NCBI RefSeq assembly: GCF_958979055.1
Contig: NC_084896.1
Location: 1,178,001 to 1,242,000 of the forward strand
From: Alnus glutinosa
Taxonomy: Eukaryota > Streptophyta > Magnoliopsida > Fagales > Betulaceae
Reading direction: 5' to 3'
DNA length: 64,000 nt
In this document: in pieces, positions 37,501 to 49,643 of the stretch
How positions within the stretch are numbered: the first letter of the stretch is position 1
Layout: each line of letters begins with the position of its first letter
Program-made: the position numbers and the translations under genes
Notes under the pieces: generated by a model
Database searches by the model: none
What the model was told of the DNA's origin: nothing
What the model saw: only the letters and a program-made list of their open reading frames with translations

Positions 37501-39325
37501 TACGACTAGAATATTACAGTTTTTACTATAAGTACATCTTTTATAAATAAAACTTGATGCGATAATGTAATGATATAGATAAACGTTAGTTATATTTATG
37601 TATACCTTATCACTCTAAAAAACTAGACAAATTGTAATTAAAATTCCCTATAATCGATTATAAAGCTCAATATTAACTAGTAAAAAACTAATGTGAAACA
37701 TAACACTCTTGAACTTTTTTTTATATATAATCCACCCATTCTATATAAACAAATCGTCCTCCAAATGTGTGAATTTGATCTTACAAGTAGTCCATATATA
37801 ATTAATGAAATGATTAATCTTTTTCATTCTTCGCTCTTCACGTGGGTATAAAACTTAATTATTTTATTAATTATAAACTGTCATATCAAATTTGTAAGAA
37901 ATTTGTACTACGTACCGTACATATATGCATGAACAAATTAAAATGAGTGATACGTAAAGCAAAATAGAGCAACGTGCATGGGAGTATAAAAAGCATACCA
38001 TGAAGGTGGTATTCAAGGGTTTTATTGGGAAGATATTCATAAACCAACATCCTTGTGCCTCCTGCAATGCAATACCCAACAAGCGACACAAGGTGACGAT
38101 GATGGACACGGCTAATAATCTCAACCTCTGCTTGGAACTCGCGCTCTCCTTGCCCGCTACCGGATTTGAGACTCTTCACCGCAATTTCCTTGCCGTTTGG
38201 CAACACCCCTTTATGCACGTACCCGAACCCTCCCTGCCCCAATAGGTTAGCCTGGGAGAACCCCCCCGTCGCAGCCGCTAGCTCATCATAGCTGAAGGTG
38301 CTCTTGCTGAACCCAAGAGCCAGGGAAGGGTGTGGCGGTGGCAATGGGGTACTATGAGGGCCGGAGAAGCTGGAGCTCAGGTCACTGCTAATGTTCATGG
38401 CGGGTGGCGAAGGTAGAAGAGGAGGAGGTCTATTGAGTATGTGGTCGTTAGTGTTGGAGCCGTTGTTCCATCCACCTGCATATATATCACCACAATTAGT
38501 TCTATTCTTCTTGAGGATTAATTGGATTACTCTTTGATATACAATTGTCTTTAGCATTAATTCAATTTGCAATTCCATCCTAATAAACGATGCAGTAAAA
38601 GTTTTAATATGAAGAAGTGTTTGAGAATATTAATGTTAAATACCATTGGCTGGATGAGAAGGGTGGTACTGCGGCTGATTTTGTTTCTTCTTCTTTCTGG
38701 CGCATGACAAGTAGAGCAAAATGATGACAATTATAAGCAACAGCCCTACCCCTACCGCAACTCCTATTATGATAAGCACTGTTGAGGACGAGGTCGAACC
38801 ACTGTCGGATGATAGCGTAACAGAATCAGACGACGAGCGTGGTGACGACCGGCTTGATGGAGTGAGTTGTCGTGGCGGAGGAGGTGGCTGAGCATCATTG
38901 GATGAATTGGGTGTTGAAGGTGGCGGTGGGGGCGGGGGTGGCGGTGAAGTTGGTGAATCATCTTTGTCATTAGAAGGTGGGGGTGGAGGTGAAGGGGTTT
39001 TGGAAGAGGAAGGGGGAGGCCTAGGAGGGGGAGGGGAAGAATTTGAGTCATGGGGAGGTGGGGGTGGTGGCAAAGGTGAGTCCTTAGGTGGTAGGGACAA
39101 GGCTGGTGGAGGTGGTGGAGACGAAGCTGGCGGCTGTGATGTGGGTGGTGGTGGTGGCAAAGGTGAGTCCTTAGGTGGTGACGATGAGGCCGGTGGAGGC
39201 GGTGAAGATGGTGGCGGTGACGTTGTTGGCGGTGGCGGTGGCGATGGTGTTGGTAGCAACGATGGAGGGGGAATGTTTGGTGAAGGTGGAGAATCTGAAG
39301 GCGTTGGCGAGGAATCAGATGCCAT
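34546..39325 (-). CDS. PERK5: Proline-rich extensin-like receptor kinase (PERK)
   Basis: Plasma-membrane receptor kinase thought to sense the cell wall. Exons on the minus strand: 38644-39325, 37999-38475, 37352-37438, 37190-37260, 36931-37007, 35881-36025, 35597-35758 and 34546-34842; total 1998 nt, 665 aa. An extracellular Pro/Ser-rich domain (about residues 1-175, SPPPPP repeats) is followed by one membrane span (about 182-205) and a basic stop-transfer CARKKKK. The kinase shows GQGGFGYV at 307-314, Lys328, HRDIKGAN with Asp424, DFG at 442-444 and APE at 468-470, so it is an RD kinase with all key residues. The C-terminal Ser-rich tail ends [11 protein letters not shown]. The paralogue (PERK5, At4g34440) is inferred from its position next to gamma-COP. 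All junctions are in phase. Confidence 0.95.
35430..35515. repeat. TRIM-like fragment in PERK intron 7
   Basis: Contains AAGTGATGATTTAATA directly followed by TGGTATTAGAAGAG, resembling the LTR end plus primer site of the TRIM family. Confidence 0.4.
36104..36270. repeat. Degenerate TRIM fragment in PERK intron 5
   Basis: AAAATATTAATTAAATAATTAAAT, then a TGGTATTGGAGGA primer-site remnant near 36168 and an internal-like segment ending GTGTTCCACA. Same block order as the TRIM at 1936. Confidence 0.5.
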
Positions 39326-39644
39326 TTGAGGAGTTCCTTGCCAAGATTATGATCGAAAGGTGGCGGACAGGCCCCACCTCTCCTCCAGAAGAAGAGTGAC
39401 CTCTAAATCAAACATGCATACATAAAAGGTAAATGAATAACAACTTTCAGCAAGAAATAAGCCAATGAAAGGGATCAGTCATATTATATACGTTTAAGTT
39501 AAAGTACCATGAATAACATTAAATAGCATCATCCTAGCCTTGAGAAAAACAACAATGTATAATTTGATCGAAGTCATTGGTAATCATAATTTACTTCTAT
39601 CATCATAATTTGTTTTTTTTTTTTTCCAGAGAGATCTAGAGATC

Positions 39645-39677
<33 letters not shown>

Positions 39678-39720
39678 AGAATGAGGGTGTACGTACCTGT
39701 TGGAGAGGGGGGCAGGAGGG
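39326..39720 (-). promoter_or_regulatory. PERK 5' leader and GA microsatellite
   Basis: Upstream of the PERK ATG. A (GA)n run at 39646-39674 on the plus strand may lie in the 5' UTR or core promoter. Leader splicing cannot be judged from sequence. Confidence 0.4.
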
Positions 39721-41449
39721 ATTCTCAAAGGGAGGAGACAAAAACAATTTTGCCTGGTAATAGTTTCATGAAAGAAACCATGAAACCGTACGTGTTTCTT
39801 TCCCTAATCGATCATCTCCTATAAACTTGGGGAATCTTCTATATATTGATTTCTATTTTTAAGCAAATGACTCTTGGTTTTTGCTATTTTTGTGCTGAAG
39901 TGTCTGTCATATATATATATAACAGCTGTCCAACAAAAGAAAAATTTTAAAAACTACATTTTTATCTCATATTTATTTTATTTTTTTGAAATCATATTTA
40001 TTTTATTTTACTGATGTGATATCGTCATCAACTTATTAAAAAAATAAAATCAGAAACTGATTAACCGTATCATATTAACAAAATGTAATAAAAATATAAT
40101 ATATATGCATTGCTAGCTACGAACAGAATATATATATATATATATATATATATCGGTACGGTTAAACTTAAACCATATCATGAAAAAAAAACGATTGTGC
40201 ATTTGATTCAGAACCTTTTCAAAAGCATAATATATGATCTGTAATTGTCACTTATCTAGACCCGAAGTGAAGAAAAAAATAAAAACAATATTAATGCCAA
40301 TGAAAAATATTAATTTACAAAAACACCATGCATATTGTCCAAGGTGAATTAAGAAAAATATTTAATTATTTTAATATTTTAGCACATGATCCGCTGTGAA
40401 ATTCCGTCTATTCAAATCAAAAGGTCAATTTGTTTAGTGATAGTAGCCAGAAAAATACAAGAAAAAAATATATATTTTACTCCTCCGAAATTGTACATCT
40501 CTTTTGATTTTGCCTTTAATATTTAAAAAATTGCAATATATATATCCTTACCAAATTTCTATAATTGTCAATATAGGCATTCCGTTTATAAAATCCATAT
40601 TTTTTTTTTTATTAAAAAAAAAAGAAAAAGAATTGATCTAAATTGAAAAAAATAGAACACCATAAACATAAACATAACTTTATTTATAGATAATTGTCAT
40701 GTACATCACATTGTTCTTTAGACTAGCTATAACTACTCTCTATACACATATTCAAAAAGCTAAGGCCGCCACTAATATATAGCGAAGCCCCTAATTAACC
40801 TGGATGATTCTCCACATTTGTCCAGCCTATCCCAAAAATTAAGACGTTTCCCAAACCTTCGGGGTAGTAGTTTAGATGATTAATGTAGGGCTATCCTTCA
40901 CCCGCTGTAGCTATTTCTGTAAAATTTATCAATTTACATGTGAAAATTGCGAGTCAAAGCTAGACTCGATCAGTAAACGAAGGCAACCAATCAATATCAT
41001 GTGTGATCATGTGATCGGCCCTATTTGATTTAAAACTTCTATCTCTTTTGTTTATCAAAGTGATTTAAAATGCAAAGTTGTTCTTAAAATTAAGTAATTT
41101 TTTCTTTCACGATATATGCGCACAAGGCTTTTAGAAAATTAACGTGACAACACACCTTTTGCGAAAAACGTTAATGTAAAAACTTATTTATTAACATTAA
41201 AACAAGAGAGAGACTTTTCCTTCGTACCATATTATAAAATTGAAAATTCTTAGCATTTTTCTTTCTAATATCATATCAAAGCATATATAACGGTTTACAT
41301 GAGGTGGTTTCGACTATCCAATTTAGCAATATGGGGCTGGCTTTTTAATACATGCTTTATTAACTCAAACATGCTTTACCAAATAGTTAGAGAGAGGTTT
41401 TGGCTATTTCTATTAGGTTAAATGGGCATACGAGTGGTTTGGCCACCTC
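39721..41449. other. Intergenic, no gene recognised
   Basis: AT-rich with an (AT)n run at about 40131-40152 and several A/T tracts. Nothing coding was recognised on either strand. Confidence 0.55.
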
Positions 41450-42730
41450 TAAGAGCACTAGCAACAGATTCTCAACCATTTTCTCTATATTTAAGGAACA
41501 AAACTATTTTTTACTTCCTTATAAAAAAACAGCTCACAATAGATTTCCTTACCTTTCTTTATATCAATTAAATATTATTTTATATTCTTATTTTATTGTT
41601 TTTTTCTCTTTCATACTTTTATATTTTTATTCATTTTTATCTTCTTGTTTTTATCTTGATTCCAGAAGCATCGTCGCCTGGGTCTTCACCTCAGCCCAGT
41701 CCTCACTTCATCAAGTCTCCATCTCCGACGGCGACCTCACCGCCAAGCTCGTCCCCAAGGCTCCACAATGAGCAAGACTTGACCAAAATCGCCTTCCATA
41801 CGGCAAATAATGATTTGCCTGAATGTCCTGCGGAGTTGATGATTTGCTTAATTACATAAATCGCCTTCCATATGAAAAAGGATCCTCTTATTCCTCTCTA
41901 TTTCTCTCTCTCTCTCTCCGACACACATACACACTCTATCTTTCTTTGGTTCTGTAAAATCAAATGGCTATGAAGCGGTGATGATGATTTCAGCGTGTAA
42001 AATCAGGCATTGGGAGACGACACCATGTCTTGGCGGGGCGACTCTGAGCATCCTGTGTGAAAAATGACTGTTGGGAGGTGGGTATGGGCCGGCAATGGGA
42101 GATTTGGTGGGCGAGGAGGTGGCGGGGGTGGATATGGAGGAGGTGGGTATGGCCGGCGGGAGGAGGCGCACGAGTATCAGGATGAGAGAGAAAAGTGTGA
42201 ATGAGGAGTGAGGATGTTCGTTGCAGTGATTATGTGAATAAAATATTCGATTGGGTAGCACTGTTGCTACCCAAGCAGATTATCTAAATAGAGGGTGATT
42301 ATTGTAGAACGTTTTTTGAGAGTTTTTGTAAAATTTTTCCTATATTTAGGGAAGAGAATCAATATAGGGAAACTGCTACTAGTGCTCTTATATTGGTTCC
42401 CTTCCCTATATTTAGGGAAAATTTCATGAAAAATATTAAAAAACCTCCAACAGCAGATACCCTATATTTAGATGAGGGGGTTGGGAATAAATAGTAATTC
42501 CCTATGTATTATTTTAATATAAAAAAGTATATTTTATTGATATAGGGAAAAGAGAAAAAGTAGGAAAGAGAGAAGAATAATAAAATAAGAATAAAAAAAA
42601 TAATATTTAATTGATATAGGAAAAGGTAATGAAATCTATTGTAGAGTATTTTTTTATAGGGAAGCAAAAAGTAATTTTGTTATCTAAATATAGGAAAAAT
42701 GGTTGAAAATCTGCTGCTAGTGTTTTAAGT
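41450..42730. mobile_element. Cluster of related MITEs with GC-rich insert
   Basis: Left end TAAGAGCACTAGCAACAG is inverted at 42373-42390 (CTGCTACTAGTGCTCTTA), and again at about 42710-42725 (CTGCTGCTAGTG) after a second internal CTCCAACAGCAGATACCC end. Each end carries CTATATTTAGGGAA-like subterminal sequence. This fits two adjacent copies of one TIR family. The left copy contains two GC-rich blocks, about 41660-41780 and 42060-42200, unlike the AT-rich surroundings. Confidence 0.6.
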
Positions 42731-43138
42731 GCCAATAGAGAAGTAGTTGGGCCTACTCTCCTCCCCCCCTTTTTTTTTTGGTTATCTGTTATTTTTAAAT
42801 AAAATACTAATGTGGCACATGAGACGTGTAAGTTGCTGATATGAATGGAAGTATCAATTACTTGTATGAGCTAGGAGTTGTCGATAAGTACCATTTGTCA
42901 AGAACTGTTTGGGTACAGAAATGAATAATTATTCAATCCGGGTTTTTTCTAAAACCCACCCACCCGCCCAAAAACCCGGATTTTGACCCGAATTTTTGAG
43001 ATTACTGGTGGGACCCAGCGCAGAAAAAGTTGACTCAAAAAAATATTAATATTAATAATTTAAATCAATATAAAATAAAAGAAATTAATATTAATAATTT
43101 AAATAAAAAAAATAAAAGAAATTAAAAAAAAAAAACAG
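42731..43138. other. Intergenic between MITE cluster and GC block
   Basis: AT-rich sequence. Around 42940-42980 is a C-rich stretch (ACCCACCCACCCGCCC). No gene. Confidence 0.45.
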
Positions 43139-43320
43139 AGGGGTGGCTGCCAGCCTTGGGGGAGGCCGCGCGGCCACCCCTGACCCTTGGGGGAGGCCGC
43201 GCGGCCTCCCCCGAGTACTGGGGGTGGCCGCACGGCCACCCCCGACCCTTGGGGGTGGCCGCGCGGCCTCCCCCAACCACAGCCACCCCCACCCCCAAAG
43301 GGGTGGCTGCCAACCGGTGG
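43139..43320. repeat. GC-rich tandem array of 31-bp palindromic units
   Basis: Four 31-bp units begin at 43154, 43185, 43216 and 43247. Each is itself an inverted repeat of the form GGGGGTGGCCGCGCGGCC. Flanking direct repeats GGGGTGGCTGCCAGCC (43139) and GGGGTGGCTGCCAACC (about 43300) enclose the array. The surroundings are A/T runs. Open frames on both strands here are by-products of the repeat. Confidence 0.85.
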
Positions 43321-43332
43321 CCACCCTTGCTT

Positions 43333-43365
<33 letters not shown>

Positions 43366-43818
43366 TTTTAAATTTGATTTCAATTATTTTTTTTTTTAAA
43401 AAATTATTTATTTATTTTTATTTAAATAATCAATATATAATAAATTATTATTATTTAAATTATTATTTCACACAACTTTTCAAAATACCAATCATTATAC
43501 ACAACTTTTTAAACTATCAATCATTTCTTACCATTAAAATATAATATTTTTCAATCTCAAAATTCAACACCCAAACACAATTTCTTACCTCGATATTTGT
43601 AAATAGAATTAGAATTCAATTCTAATTCTCAAAATTCAATACCTAAACGCACCATACTTCTAAAAATTGAGAGAGGTAATTGATTTAGCGTAAAATTATA
43701 GGTACTAAAAAATTATTTAACCCTTTAATTAATTAGAGATTGAATTATCTTTTATTTATTTATTTTTTCCTAATTTAATGACTGAATTATCATTCATACA
43801 GTCTCAATGATTTCACCT

Positions 43819-44004
43819 TAGAGTAATGCTACACATCATCCCCTTGTCCTCCTTTTGTCACCCCAAAATTGATGTGGCTCTTAAAATCACCATTGAATTT
43901 TTGATATATCACTCTTGGATTTTGATCCAATGGTGATTTTAAGAGCTACATCAATTTTAGGGTGATAAAAGGAGGACAAAAGAATGATGTGTAGCATTAT
44001 TCTT
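43819..44004. mobile_element. MITE with 75-bp inverted ends
   Basis: AGAGTAATGCTACACATCAT at the left end pairs with the complement of ATGATGTGTAGCATTATTCT at the right end, and pairing continues about 75 bp inward to ATCACCATTGAA. A small loop separates the arms. It lies about 260 bp upstream of the RAB7 start codon. Confidence 0.75.
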
Positions 44005-44260
44005 CACGTTATGAACTTTCACATCAAATTTGAAAAAAAAAAAAACTATTTACAGCGAAAGCTTACGAACTACCGGTCAGCCCAGCGTTCCTGACCAAAC
44101 TAGAAAGCTCCGACCAGCTTCGCGTCTGGTCAGTTAGAAAGAAAAAAAAAAACAAAAAAAACAAAAAAACAGTTCGATCACAAAGCCCCCACAAAGCCCC
44201 CAAAAAGCGTCTGGTCACTCTCTTTCTCTCTGTGATCGAATCCAATTCCATATCCGTACG
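44005..44260 (+). promoter_or_regulatory. RAB7 proximal promoter and 5' leader
   Basis: 256 bases between the MITE and the ATG, including a repeated CACAAAGCCCCC motif (44180-44210) and a TC-rich leader. No clear TATA box. Confidence 0.4.
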
Positions 44261-45878
44261 ATGCCTTCCCGTCGAAGAACCCTCTTGAAGGTCATCATCC
44301 TTGGCGACAGCGGGTATCTCTCTCTCTCTGTATATCTGTGTGTGTGTGTGTGTGTGTGAGAGCTTTGATTGTTGAATTCTAGGTTTTAGCTGGAGAAATT
44401 TGATGGATCTTACGAGATCTTGCTTATTTTACACTGATTGATCTGTAACAGTAGAAGTTTTTGGTTCTCCGCTGACGAATTTGATTGCTTGCTTTAGTTG
44501 AGTTTGATCTAATTTATGCTATTTGCAAATCTAAATAAATATAATTTTTCTAACTTTTTTAATCATGGAAGATTTTTTAGTTTGGGTCTTATATTTCTAA
44601 TACGCTTATTTAGTCTACAATTGGCTTAATAGCGTTTACGTAATTTGTGTTTTACAGGGTGGGGAAGACCTCCTTGATGAATCAGTATCCTTGGGCGCTT
44701 GATTATTGAGTTAGATATTTAATCTTTTGATTGGATTTCTCATTTGTTTTAAATAATGTGTTATGGCTCAAGAAAAGGTTTGGTGCGTTTTCCCTTGACA
44801 TATTTCTAATAGATATGTAAATAGGAAGTTTAGCAATCAATACAAGGCGACAATTGGAGCCGATTTTTTGACAAAAGAAGTGCAGTTCGAAGATAGGCTG
44901 TTCACCTTACAGGTTACAGATGTGCTGATTATGTTCTTAATTGAATCATGTGTTTTTTGATATTGAGTGTGCTTGAGTTTTTAGGAATCATATCACGATT
45001 TCAAGCCGAAGATCTATATGTTTAAATCTAGTGTTTTATGTCTGCATGGGCTTGCTTTGTTATTTGTTCAATTTTTGGTTTCCATATGGGTGATTAAACT
45101 CAAAAGTAAATAGGAGAAATAGCCGCTGGTTAGGTATCTATGATTCTACTTGTATTATGAAAAAGTGTACGCTTCCTCATATATTGCTATGATAGATAAA
45201 GAAAAAACAAACCTACTTTATCAAGTTCTTGCTGACTGATGGAGGGGGGGGGGGGACATCTTACTACGAGGATTGGTAAGATGAAGGGTAGGGATACAAC
45301 AATTTATAGACATTTCGTTACAAAATGAAGCATTTACAAGGTGAAAGGTCAAGGATGACCAGATGATTTTGGATCATTTCATGTTATCATTTTAATTGCA
45401 TGTCGCTCAGAGAGTAAATTGTGAGGAAATTAGGGTTGCATGGTTCAGTCTCCAGAGTCTTTTTGTTAAACTTAAATCTGGCTTTGTCAATATGCAAGGG
45501 TAGGGGTATCTGTTAGTGGGTTCTGCACTGTTGAATGCGTCCAGGTGCTTTACTGCTATTTCTAGGTTTGGGAGAGTCAGATACAAGTAAAGGTGCCTCT
45601 ATATGGACACTATGCAGAAGACATATAACAAACTGGACAGTTTTTTTGTCCTCAATGACCGGCAAAGTGATATCTATTAGGCCTGTAATGGTTTAACTGG
45701 TAATATTACATGTTTGGAGATTTGTATTCTATTTTGGTTTTTTAGTTACTCTCTTCCATTATGTCACTATGCACAGCAGCTCATAGTAGTTGAACAGTTG
45801 CTCTTTCCTGAGTATTACTTATCAAAAAAAAAGTTGCTCTTTCCTGAGTATTAGAAAATGCCACCTGTAATGAAACTG

Positions 45879-45916
<38 letters not shown>

Positions 45917-48264
45917 CTGCTTGTTTAGAGATGGTTTACCTTTTCTTCTTAATTCCTCACTGAACTTTTACTATGGCAATTAGAACTTCATACTTAAAAT
46001 TGTTATCCGTATACTTATCACTTGAAGGGGGAAAAAAGAGAGCAAATTAATGGTCTATTTCTGGTTGCAAGTAAGTGGACTGTTCCTTTAGTTTTAGTGT
46101 TATTGCAAATGTTTACTTCCTTTCCCATGTTGTCAAACAAGAAGAGGGGTTTTGACCTCTGAGTTTCTTTTATATCTCTGCACCATATGTAAATTTTTTT
46201 TGTTAGTATTTTAGTTAAGAACTGCTTATATTGCTTTTCAAACATGTTCTCAAATTAAATTGTTGAGGACAAAGAACTAAAACTCTCCAATAAACTAAGA
46301 ATGTGATTGATTGTCCATTGTTCTTCGGTTGTGACCGCGATGTTTGAGTTCCTCTTCTCGGATCCATCAAGAACGAGCTGATGACTACAGGGGAAGCAGC
46401 TGACTGCAGTCCCTGCGTTTTTGGGACAATTGGTCATTACATAATTGCTGCTTCGATATTGTAATCGATGTAAACAGTATCCATTTGTGTATCGCATTAA
46501 GTTATATACTTTCTCTGGAGTGCAAGTTATGTCTTTAGTTTGGCTTGCCACTTGTATCATTTGATGTCCTGAGGGTAACCTTTATGTGCTTCTGCAGTGG
46601 AGATTCATTATGCATTCTTTTGTTTCTGGCAGATCTGGGATACAGCTGGCCAGGAAAGATTCCAAAGCCTAGGTGTTGCTTTCTACCGGGGCGCTGATTG
46701 CTGTGTTCTTGTATATGATGTTAATTCAATGAAATCATTTGACAACCTTAACAACTGGAGAGAGGAATTCCTTATTCAGGTTTGCCATTTGTTTTTGTGA
46801 TTTTTTTTTTTAAAAAAAGTTACATCCTTTACGAATCCTCCTGTGGTTTCTTAAATGAAAGTAAAGGTTTGAACTTGTGGCAATGATATGAGAAACCGTA
46901 TGCAGGCAAGTCCTTCAGATCCAGAAAATTTCCCATTTGTTGTTCTAGGAAACAAGGTCGATATAGATGGTGGAAATAGTAGAGTGGTATGTATGTCCTT
47001 GAAATTATCGTCTTCTTTCTTTTTCCCTCTCACTCGCACGCTCTTATGATGTTGATACCTTTTGTATTCGAATACAACATGTGTATTTTTATTAATTTTC
47101 CAGGTTTCGGAGAAAAAGGCTCGAGCTTGGTGTGCATCAAAAGGAAATATTCCATACTTTGAGACCTCTGCCAAGGAGGGTATTAATGTGGAAGAAGCTT
47201 TCCAGTGCATAGCTAAGAATGCCCTGAAGAGTGGAGAGGAGGAAGAAATGTAAGCTGAAAAACCGAACTCTATTTTCACATGCAGTCACATACACGTGCT
47301 TTGGTTTTTGTTCTTCATACTGTTTAGGAATGTAGATTTATTATATCACCAGCTTAATTGTTTCCTCTTAGAATAGAAATGCCACCAAATTAATTTATGA
47401 AAAATTATTTAAAACATCTATTAGCTACATATTTTTGGGTTTAAAATATTGGCTGCATATTGCTTCTGTGGTCTGCAGAAAGCATCCCTTTCAATGTTTC
47501 ATCTGCTTCCATGATGAGATGTAATGACAGTTTCTTTCGTTGCCTGGTGATTTATGATTAATGGTGGGCATTTGTAGATTCATCCTTCTACCAATTATTC
47601 TAGTTTAAATATTTCACTTAAACTTAAATTGGTTCCTTTACCATTATAAAATTTCATCTCACGACTACAAGAACCTCGTAGATAGTCAAAATTGCTTCAG
47701 CATGATGTCCTTATTTTGATTTGAATCTGTATATTAGTTACTCAGCTATTGGAATTTTTTTCTTTTTCTTTTTTTGATGAATAATAATTTCACTAAACCA
47801 AAGTAGAAGTACAAAAGATATGCCAATACATAGTAACCGTAACGCTACTGAAACTAGCTGCAAATAAAACACGACTATCTAAATTAGCACAATCAGACTC
47901 TATCAGAAATACAAAGAGGAAACTCTACAGAGACAAACAATAGCTCTGTTCTGAATAGTGTTTTTGCTCGGCTGTTAAAATTTCACCATCTCATTATATG
48001 AATTGCTGAAATAAGCAAAGAGTACCTTTGCAGATGGCACTTGTTCTAAGGATACATGATTCGCCAAAATTGAACGTGTTAACAGTATTTATTCCAGAGT
48101 TGCTATTAGATCACAATATCTTTCTGGACAATTAAATGTGATACTAATTTCACTTTTGATCCTTGTTCTTCTGGTTGGGATTTTCTGCATTATGAAGATA
48201 CTTGCCGGACACCATTGATGTTGCGAGCAGCAGTCAGCAGCGATCAACTGGTTGCGAATGCTAA
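44261..48264 (+). CDS. RABG3: Ras-related small GTPase Rab7 (RABG3 type)
   Basis: Late-endosome and vacuole-membrane GTPase that directs fusion with the vacuole. Exons: 44261-44313, 44658-44684, 44813-44912, 46633-46779, 46906-46986, 47104-47249 and 48198-48264; total 621 nt, 206 aa, the usual Rab7 length. P-loop GDSGVGKT at residues 15-22, effector Thr40 in [16 protein letters not shown] at 62-68, NKVD at 125-128 and ETSAK at 156-160. It ends in CEC, the CXC signal for double geranylgeranylation. All guanine-nucleotide motifs are intact, so it is probably active. A (TG)n run sits just inside intron 1 (44338-44358). RAB7 is not part of the Arabidopsis At4g344xx run as I recall it. The specific RABG3 paralogue is not resolved. 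Confidence 0.97.
45796..45853 (+). mobile_element. Ultra-short retroposon insertion in RAB7 intron 3
   Basis: A perfect 22-bp direct repeat, 45796-45817 and 45832-45853 (contains TTGCTCTTTCCTGAGTATTA), flanks only 14 bases, CTTATCAAAAAAAA. This is what an extreme 5' truncation at target-primed reverse transcription would leave. Confidence 0.6.
45880..45916. repeat. Poly-T tract in RAB7 intron 3
   Basis: About 37 consecutive T; length is uncertain in any assembly. Confidence 0.85.
47741..47983 (-). mobile_element. Possible LINE 3' fragment in RAB7 intron 6
   Basis: Begins with a T-rich tract, then GATGAATAATAATTTCAC and AAACCAAAGTAGAAGTAC, and is flanked by weakly similar CTCAGCTATTGGAATTTT and CTCGGCTGTTAAAATTT. 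Consistent with an old reverse-oriented poly(A) retroposon; weak evidence. Confidence 0.35.
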
Positions 48265-49643
48265 ATATATTGCCTGATTTTTTTCAGTTAAATAAATCAT
48301 CTTTAGAAGTACTGAAAACGATTTGGTCCATTAAACCATTTTGATTGGTATGTACGAGGCTATGCTGTACATTAGTGTGTGTGAAACAAATTGGTCCATT
48401 AATCTTGGTTGGATTTGGTTATTGTTGCCTTTGTGTAAGTGCTGCTTTATTTGATCAAGTTACGTTGTATTGTTGACATTCAAAATTGAAGATTATTTCC
48501 ATGTTTTAGCTACTATATCAACTATGAAGATATTGAATTCTTTGAACAAAATATGTTCAATAGAAATTTTTTAGATATGGAATTGGAGAGTAGGGAAATA
48601 ATTTTCTTTATAAGAGTTGTTGTCAGTGTGTAGAGTCGCTACCACCTGGTATGTTGCCTCGTGAATGCCATCTACATGCTCGACATTGGATCGGGATTCC
48701 TTGCAATCTCCTTGTTTATTCCTTGCAATTGTGAGAGGCTTTTGATGGGGCTATCTGCCTGAACTACCTGAGCTCTTGTTTGGGGCAGGTAGGCCTTAAG
48801 TGGGCATCTCTCAATTGTAGCAATTGCAGGGGACCCCGGTTTCCCGACGTCACCAACTAGACAACTACTCTGCTGAAACATCATTGAGTGCTTCATAGTT
48901 TACCAGTTCATTAGTGTTGACGGCATGACCTACCAGTGTTAACATCAGCCCCAAGAAGTTCGGGCACAAGCAGCAATTGCCTTGCCACCGTTCTAGCCTC
49001 CTTGCATGACGGTGCAATCCGCCATTACTCAAATTCTGGTAGTACAATTTTAACTACAGCACTTAAAATGCACAGGGGGAGTCTTTGAACTGCTATGGAA
49101 CAATAATGCTTCGAAAATTTGAGTTCTTTTACGTAGAGTTCAGGGCTTTCAATTAATCCTATATACTATCTTACGTGAAGTTAAAATATTAATTTGAATG
49201 ATTAAATTTTATTATTTCTTATTAGGTTAAACTCGTGGGATAATTGGTAATTTAACATGGTACAAGAATGTCCTAAATTCCAACTACTTTAAGCCCAATA
49301 GTAAATTAAGCATATACAAGAAAAGACAATGGCTTTGTTTGTTAATGTATTTTGGGGTTGTTTTTTTGTTTTGGGTTTGAAAAAGTATTGACATAATGGT
49401 GAAAACAATTTTGAATGTTTTGCTAGTATTTTGTATTTTGGGTGGTTTGTTAATGTCTTTGTTTTGAGAATAAAAAATAAAAGAAAGAAAGAAGAAAAAT
49501 TTAACAAACAAAGCCAATAATTATTGACCAAACAAAACATTGATATATTAGAACAAGTATAAACATTTTTTCTACATGAATGAGCAAAATAAACATCATT
49601 ATCTTGATTTCATTAACAAATAACCTCAAGACCTCATCATGAG
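48265..49643. other. Convergent spacer between RAB7 and HVA22
   Basis: 3' UTRs of both genes are expected here. A solo-LTR-like TRIM fragment is at 49179-49270. The segment 48640-49040 is less AT-rich but no coding similarity was recognised. Confidence 0.5.
49179..49270 (+). repeat. TRIM LTR fragment
   Basis: AGTTAAAATATTAATTTGAATGAT... through GGTAATTTAACA, immediately followed by TGGTACAAGAA, a primer-site remnant. Matches the LTR plus PBS layout of the TRIM at 1936. Confidence 0.6.

Noticed and set aside
38898-39399. Gly-rich open frame on the plus strand
   Set aside because: Exact antisense shadow of the Pro-rich first exon of PERK.
43154-43277. CRISPR-like regular 31-bp repeats
   Set aside because: Units are contiguous with no unique spacers, in a plant genome; a tandem repeat.
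43091-43544. Open frames in five or six phases with repeated GRAA/ARPP motifs
   Set aside because: Produced by the 31-bp GC tandem repeat; no start context or known family.
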